Source: Orthonyx spaldingii (Eukaryota > Chordata > Aves > Passeriformes > Orthonychidae). From it: DNA of 64,000 bases. Below, one piece after another: positions 58,442 through 64,000 of this stretch. Position 1 is the stretch's first letter, and every line of letters starts with the position of its first letter. The stretch lies in the NCBI GenBank assembly GCA_013397795.1, contig VZTJ01001765.1, positions 475,536-539,535 of the forward strand. Direction: 5' to 3'. The notes under the pieces were generated by a model. That model was not told where the DNA came from. It ran no database searches and worked only from the letters and a program-made list of their open reading frames with translations. Made by a program: the position numbers and the translations under genes.

Positions 58442-60705
58442 GATGCCTATTGGCTAGGACACTGACTAGCCAGAGCCTTGGCCTCCCTGCCCTGCTCAGG
58501 ATTTCTTCACATTTTGCACTAGGCAGCTATTGCATGAAGTACCTAAACATCCCTGAGATCAGCATGTTGAGCCCAGGATGTCCCTCACCATCTGACTGCA
58601 AACTAGACAGCTAGACACTTTCCTTTTGGTCCAACTAATATCTAGTCCTTTCCTAAAGCTGTCTTTCCCACCAGCGAGTTCGGGAGTACACCCAGATTTC
58701 TTGTCTGGTGGCCAGAGTACTGTAAGCAGCTGTGGCTTTACGGAGGGTAGGAAAGGCCAATAGCAAGGCTCCACTGCATTTCACACTTCTGGCCAGTCAG
58801 ACCTTATCAGACCTGCTAAGATACCACACACATGAATCACGTGATGTGACAGTGGCCATGTGACTGTGTGCTACGTATTTCTCACTGCACTTATATCCGA
58901 GGAGTGTCTGTCCCTGCCTCCTAGAAGGTCTGAACCTCCTCTGGGTCCTGGTTTCTGCTCAATGGGATTGAAAATTAGGTATCACACAGCCTAGTCCTGC
59001 AGTGACAAAGTTGCTGTTTTGGACTCAGAAAGTACAGTGTGTGAGTGATGCCTAATTATATTTTAGTGCCATTCAGTCCTCAGTCTTTTAGGTGATACTG
59101 CCAGTAGTATTTGCAGTGATGGGCATTTAGTTAGGGCAGTGATATTTTGTTATGGGAACTCCCACCCACTGGCCCCTAAATTGAGCACACAGGTTTCACA
59201 CTGCAAAGGTAAGAAGCAGTTCCTCAGCAGAAAGAGCTTTGGATGGCTATTGTGCACAGACAGATTTAGAAACAGGAGAGAGTCTTATGGACCCCATTAC
59301 TGATCAATAGAGCCACTGTTTCCTGAAGAATGGCATGGCATACATATGAAAATAAAAACAGTATAAAAGAAGTATAAAAATAGATGTGACGCAGTGCATG
59401 GACTTCTTAGCAAAAGGACTTTGAGTTCGGGAACTTCCTGTACAGACACAGGCTGCATCTTCTCCTTGTTCATACAGCAGGGGAAATGAAAGACGAGAAA
59501 CACCAAGGGTGGGAATTAAGACTGTTTTCATTTCCTCTTTCTTGTTTGTTACTTGGTCTTTCTCTAGTAAAAGGAAAAAAAAGAAACCAACAAAAACAAC
59601 CCAACAACAAAAAACCCAGCTGCACCTGGGGTTTTACATAAATGTTCTCTTGTACTTCAACTCGTTCACCTCCTGGCAACACTGAACTCCAGCAAAATAT
59701 GGTGCACTCTCTCTTTAAGAGAGACTGCTCCCTGCCCAGCTGTTGACTTGCCTGAAGGTGAGACCTCTGCTTAAATTCATGGCTCCAGCTGTCAAAAGCA
59801 AAGAAAAGCAGCTTTTCCTTGGCGGCTCTCTGCTTTGGGTAGAATTTGACATCTTCCTCAGTCAGCAGAATTTAATCAGCATCAAGTGCCCACAGCCAGT
59901 CAGCTCCACCACTGCTGGGGCTGGGGCTGGGGAACCAGACCTGCAGAGAAGAGGGGGAGAGTCCTCAACAGAGCAGGCAAAGACACAGGCATAATCACAC
60001 GTTTCTATGGGAAATCCAAAGCTTGTCACCATCTAGGGAGAGCCTCATTATCCTATTTGACTTAAGAATTGCTGTTATCACGCAGTAACCTTACCCAGCT
60101 CAGAGGCTGCTGTGTCCTCTTTGAGCAGCTGAGAGCAGTAAATGGAGTGAGTTATTGACAGATAACAATGATACTGATTTCCAAAGTAAAGCTGGTGAAA
60201 TGGGCTCAGGGATATGGTTTCCCAGACTTGGGTGGACAAGTAAAGCCAAGGGAGCAACTCCTGATATCATTTTGCCTTGCTTGTCTTTCTCCTAGGGAAA
60301 AGAGCACCTTAAGTTACTGTGACATAGATGCCAACAAAATTAATGATCCAGCACATGTCTGAAAATTGTTAATCTGAGTGCCTCACCTATAAAGCCCAGC
60401 ATCTGACGCATTCATGAACTTGAAATGGTCAGATCAGACCAGTGTGTGCAGACATAGGTACACTTAGACTTGCCTATGGACATGCTACAGCAGGAGGGCA
60501 TTTGCTTTTTCTCAGTACAGTCACCTGCTTCCTGCAACCAAGGCCCCAAATCCTGCAGAGAGAAACACACTGAGGACAGATCAGGATAAGAAGGCAGACA
60601 GGGAGGTGAGGGCGTGGCAGTTCCCAATCCAGGTTTTGACCCTGTGCTGACGTGTGTTTGGGGACTGCACTGTGCCATCGCTGGGAGCCAGCCTGGCTGC
60701 CCCAA

Positions 60706-61235
60706 ACCCTCATTCCTCCCGCCTGGAACACTGCATCCAGCTCTGGGTCTTCAGCTTAAGAAAGACACACACTTGTTGAAATGGATCCAGAGGAGGGCCA
60801 TGAAGGTGATCAGAGGGCTAGAGCACCTCTCCTGTAAAGACAGGCTGAGAGAGTTGGGGTTGTTCTGCCTGGAGAAGAGAAGGCTCTGGGGAGAGATTAT
60901 TGTGGCCTCCCAGTACCTAAAGGGGGCTACAAGAGACATGGAGAGGGATTTTGAACAAGAGCATGTAGTCCTAGAACAAGAGGGATTTGCTTTGAGTTGA
61001 AAGAAGGTAGGTTTAGGCTATATATGAGGAAAAAACTCCTTACTGTGAGGGTAGTGAGGCACTGGAACAGGTTGCCCAGAAAAACTGTGCATGCTCCATC
61101 CCTGGAAGTGTTCAAAGCCAGGTTAAATGGGACTTTGAGCAACCTGATTTAGTGGAAGGTGTCCCTGCCCATGGCAGAAAGGTTGGAACGAGATGATTTT
61201 TAAGGCTGCTTCCAACTCAAACCATTCCGTGACAC
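60706..61235 (+). repeat. CR1 LINE 3' fragment
   Basis: The + strand encodes LLKWIQRRAMKVIRGLEHLS and RLRELGLFCLEKRRLWGEII, the end of CR1 reverse transcriptase, followed by a CR1 3' UTR (GGCACTGGAACAGGTTGCCC, then GTTGGAACGAGATGATTTTT and a CCAACTCAAACCATTCCGTG end). The 5' truncation and near-complete 3' end are typical of CR1. The terminal ATTCTATG-type repeat is reduced to one worn unit. The 3' wording resembles subfamilies widespread in neoavian birds. The frame is broken, so it is inactive. Confidence 0.92.
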
Positions 61236-64000
61236 TGGGGCACTCGCTTAGTGCAAGACGACTGCTGTTACAGCAGAAGTATGCACAGGGTACTTTCTCA
61301 AGGAGACCTTGCATCAGTGCTTACCTATTTAGAATAACCTGTTCACAGTACAAGTTTTCTGTCTGTATATTTTCAACACTCAAAATCCAGGCATTCCTAT
61401 ACATGCAGTTAAATTTCTAGCACCTGCAGCTATTACCCATTTCCTGACAATATCATCATGCCCATTGAGGAGAGGAAGGACATGTTGGGTTGTTCAGAGG
61501 TTTTGTTTTTTTATGTTTACCCCTTCCATCTGTTTGATATTAGCCCGCATAATGGCCCGGAGTTAAAGCAAAGGAGGCGGCTGCTGGGAGCAAACAGGAA
61601 ATGAAGCAATACTCACGGTAGGGCAGGCAAGGGCAGCAAAGAAACAAACTTGCGGGGATATTAACTGGTGCCTCTAAGCAGAGGGGTGATTTAGCTCTGC
61701 CCAGATCCAACCCAGGTACCAGAGGGACACTAAAGCACCGAATGCCCTCAGCTAGGAAAGAAGAGGGGTGAGAAAGAAGGAGATGGGTAAGGGGGGAGAT
61801 GCTGCGAGTGCAGGTGGGAGTGCAGGTAAAGACTTGCTGCTTAGGGAGTGGGGGAGAGCTCGCAGGTGCATTGCAGCCCAGCAGCTTGACAGTGATCAAT
61901 GCAGAGCTCCGGCTGTGAACTGTGTACTCTCGCAGCCTGTAGCCATGAATGTGGTGGGTTTTTTTCCCCTGCTCCTTTGTGTTTGGGGAATGAACTTCAT
62001 AAAACCTGCATTCATCGTTTCTGCTCAGCCACATGACAAACTTCTACTGAACTGTGTCCTGGAGGGGTGATGCAGCCACAATAACAAGATCCCTCCTGCT
62101 CCAGTCATTAAGAACACTGCATTTCTCATGTCACAGAGCTGGGGGAGGGGACCGAGAGCAGCCGAGGAAGCAAGTCCCGCTGAGGATACTGTTTCAATAT
62201 GAAAGAGACCATTAACCCAGTGCATTTACCTACAGAACTCATCATCAAATGTCCTACCAAAAGACATACTTTTAATCTTATCATAATATCACTCATCTTT
62301 CTCAACATTTGCCTTCCAAAAAAGCTGTTACTGATCAGTAGACTTACAATCTTGCTTCCCTTCTTAAATCTCTTTAAAACTTTGCAGTGCTAAAAGGCAC
62401 AACGCTGATCTTGTGTTGTCTGGAGCCTCTTCTTCTCAAATGATATTGCCGGTACAGGAGCAGCTAACTGGAGACATCTGTTGAACGTAATTGTTTGACT
62501 GCTGCATGTTTGTTCTATACACATTGTTTTCTATATTACTTGGAAATAATGTGTTTAATTATGTTTTTCTGACAGTGATATTATTTGTGAAGGCGATTTT
62601 CTACTGTCAGCCAAGTAAAGTGAGTGGTGAAATACTGTTTGTAACTTTTTTAGTATCATTTTGTTATTGATTAATGATGTAGATTGTATGTTTAATTATT
62701 TTAATAGCTCTTCCCTGCCTCCTGTAACTAGAAGAGGTGAGATGCTCATTCATGAGCAGATCCTCAGTTATCACTCACTATAACACAGTTTCATGGAAGG
62801 AGATGAACTGTGACAAGCTTTGTGTCTGTAGGATTACCTGCTGTACAGCACTTTGCTTGTGGGAAATGGGCCAACTAATAATGCTGGATTACAGAATAGA
62901 TGGAAATGACTGAAACGTATTTTCTTTTGGGATCAGAAATATTTTGCTAGAAGTCCTAGAATTTTCATTAAATTTAGTGACAGCAACTGGCATGGACTAC
63001 TTTGGAAAGTACACATTCAGCAAATGTCTGCTGAGAACTTTTCTCTACCAGCTCCATTTTATCTGTTTTCTAAAAAACGGTCCTATAGACTCTGACACAG
63101 TCAAATTGCTGTGGCATGCAAAAATACCAGTGTTAGCTGAACGCTGGTAATTGTACAAACATGCTTTTAGCTGGGGCAGACACCACAGGATAAATGACAT
63201 TAACTTTTCTCTTAGGTATAGACTAACATACTTGTCGTCTCAGGAGGAGGCATGATTGCAGGTCCAGCAGAGCAGCCTGGATAATGGGCAGTAACTATCT
63301 GAGCTTAGCCTGAAGATGTATCCCAGCTTGATGTGAAGCCCAGCTCCTTCCCAACAATGACAACAAGGGGGTTTCCCTCGTGCCTGACCTGGTGAGCAGA
63401 GAGGGAAAGTGTGTTAATAGTGTTATTTAATTTGCATTACTGTGATACTTAAGAGCTCTGGTTTGGATTAAGGACTTTGTTGTGCTAGGCTCTGCTTAAA
63501 CACACATAAAAACATGACACTGTCCTCAAGAGCTGCCGGCCTTACTCAAACACACATGGAAGTCAGGTATGGTTTCATGCTGAGGTTGGGCTTTGTCTTC
63601 CTTAATGGCTTGTGCTGTGCCAAGCATGTTGTCAGTTGTTGCAGGCCCTCCACATCTCACAGCTCACACCTCAGCCTGCTCCTGGCTGAATGGGTAACTC
63701 GGTGAGTGCCTGTGTTTGTGCAGTATGTGGTAGGGTACTCAGAAAGATATTTGATGCCAAGTGGGACTTACCTCCTATTTTAAGGGTAGCTACAAAAAGA
63801 CTCTGAGTATTACAGTTCTGAGTGGGAAGAGCTTGAACTGGCTGAGTATGGAAAACAAGCACCTAGCACTGGCAGCTCGGGTCAGAAGGCAGAGCTGATC
63901 TGGCACGGGCAATACTACAAGACTTCCTGGGACTGCTGCATGCTTGATGCATGTAGGATGTCTAAAGGGCTGCAAGGCTTGTCATCCCATGGGAGGTATC
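61236..64000. other. Intergenic, no gene seen
   Basis: Unique sequence to the window end. It includes a purine-rich stretch at about 61.75-61.87 kb and A/T-rich DNA at 62.2-62.7 kb. The largest open frame is 164 codons on the minus strand (61540-62034) with no recognisable family. If gene order matches mammals, SRP14 should lie further right, but nothing of it is visible. Confidence 0.55.

Larger units (their letters stand above)
55976..60705. other. Intergenic, no gene seen
   Basis: Unique sequence holding a 10-bp inverted repeat at 57401-57422, a GAT run near 58106-58122, a GGTTAT hexamer array at 58412-58441 and an A-rich stretch with AAC/AACC spacing at about 59570-59625. Open frames are short and unremarkable. 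Confidence 0.6.

Noticed and set aside
58145..58465. 106-codon open frame ending in alternating Gly-Tyr
   Set aside because: The pattern is simply the GGTTAT repeat. The rest has no protein character.
59570..59625. A-rich tract with AACC spacing as the tail of a retroposed gene (also near 4655, 22975)
   Set aside because: No recognisable retrocopy precedes any of these tracts, and they are best taken as low-complexity sequence.
60614..61000. 128-codon open frame with reverse-transcriptase tail similarity
   Set aside because: It belongs to the CR1 3' fragment and its first third is unrelated flank.
1..64000. tRNA, rRNA, snRNA genes, CRISPR arrays or prokaryotic operons
   Set aside because: No tRNA box pair, snRNA signature, spaced direct-repeat array or ribosome-binding-site organisation was seen. 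The sequence is clearly vertebrate nuclear DNA.

Overview
The window reads as vertebrate nuclear DNA, almost certainly from a bird. It has a spliced gene with canonical GT/AG introns, CpG islands, two clear CR1 LINE fragments of avian type (26.48-27.00 kb and 60.71-61.24 kb), and worn ancient amniote repeats (MIR SINEs and an old CR1/L3-like LINE). I see no bacterial, viral or CRISPR content. One ambiguous base (N) lies at 34665 beside a poly-T run.

Only one gene is well supported: BMF (Bcl-2 modifying factor, a BH3-only pro-apoptotic protein) on the + strand. A GC-box-rich CpG island with a probable noncoding first exon occupies 1 to about 860. Coding exons lie at 2581-2896, 3851-4014 and 17302-17403. 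They join in matching phases into a 193-residue protein. It keeps the dynein-light-chain motif DKATQT, the BH3 helix IARKLQCIADQFHRLH and the hydrophobic C-terminal segment around WWQLFLFLHNLAL. A long 3' UTR probably runs to the AATAAA at 23415. A canonical 8-mer miR-221/222 site lies 171 bases before that signal, which fits BMF as a known miR-221 target.

Intron 3 (about 13.3 kb) holds three further CpG-rich blocks (about 5.38-5.65, 10.86-11.23 and 11.49-11.96 kb). These could be alternative promoters or enhancers. They contain a perfect forkhead/FOXO-type site, and a palindromic MEF2-like site next to an AP-1 site. A 15-bp perfect hairpin lies at 12.6 kb.

From about 23.4 kb to the end (about 40 kb) I find no gene. 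This stretch holds repeat fragments, microsatellites, small tandem duplications, inverted repeats, a G-quadruplex candidate and several short CpG-retaining, motif-dense blocks (42.06, 43.8, 47.3 and 53.3 kb) that are candidate distal regulatory elements. The open frames there (up to 177 aa) resemble no family I know and look like chance. In mammals a comparable gene-poor gap separates BMF from SRP14, so this may be the same interval, but no SRP14 sequence is visible. I found no evidence of a new multi-gene system.
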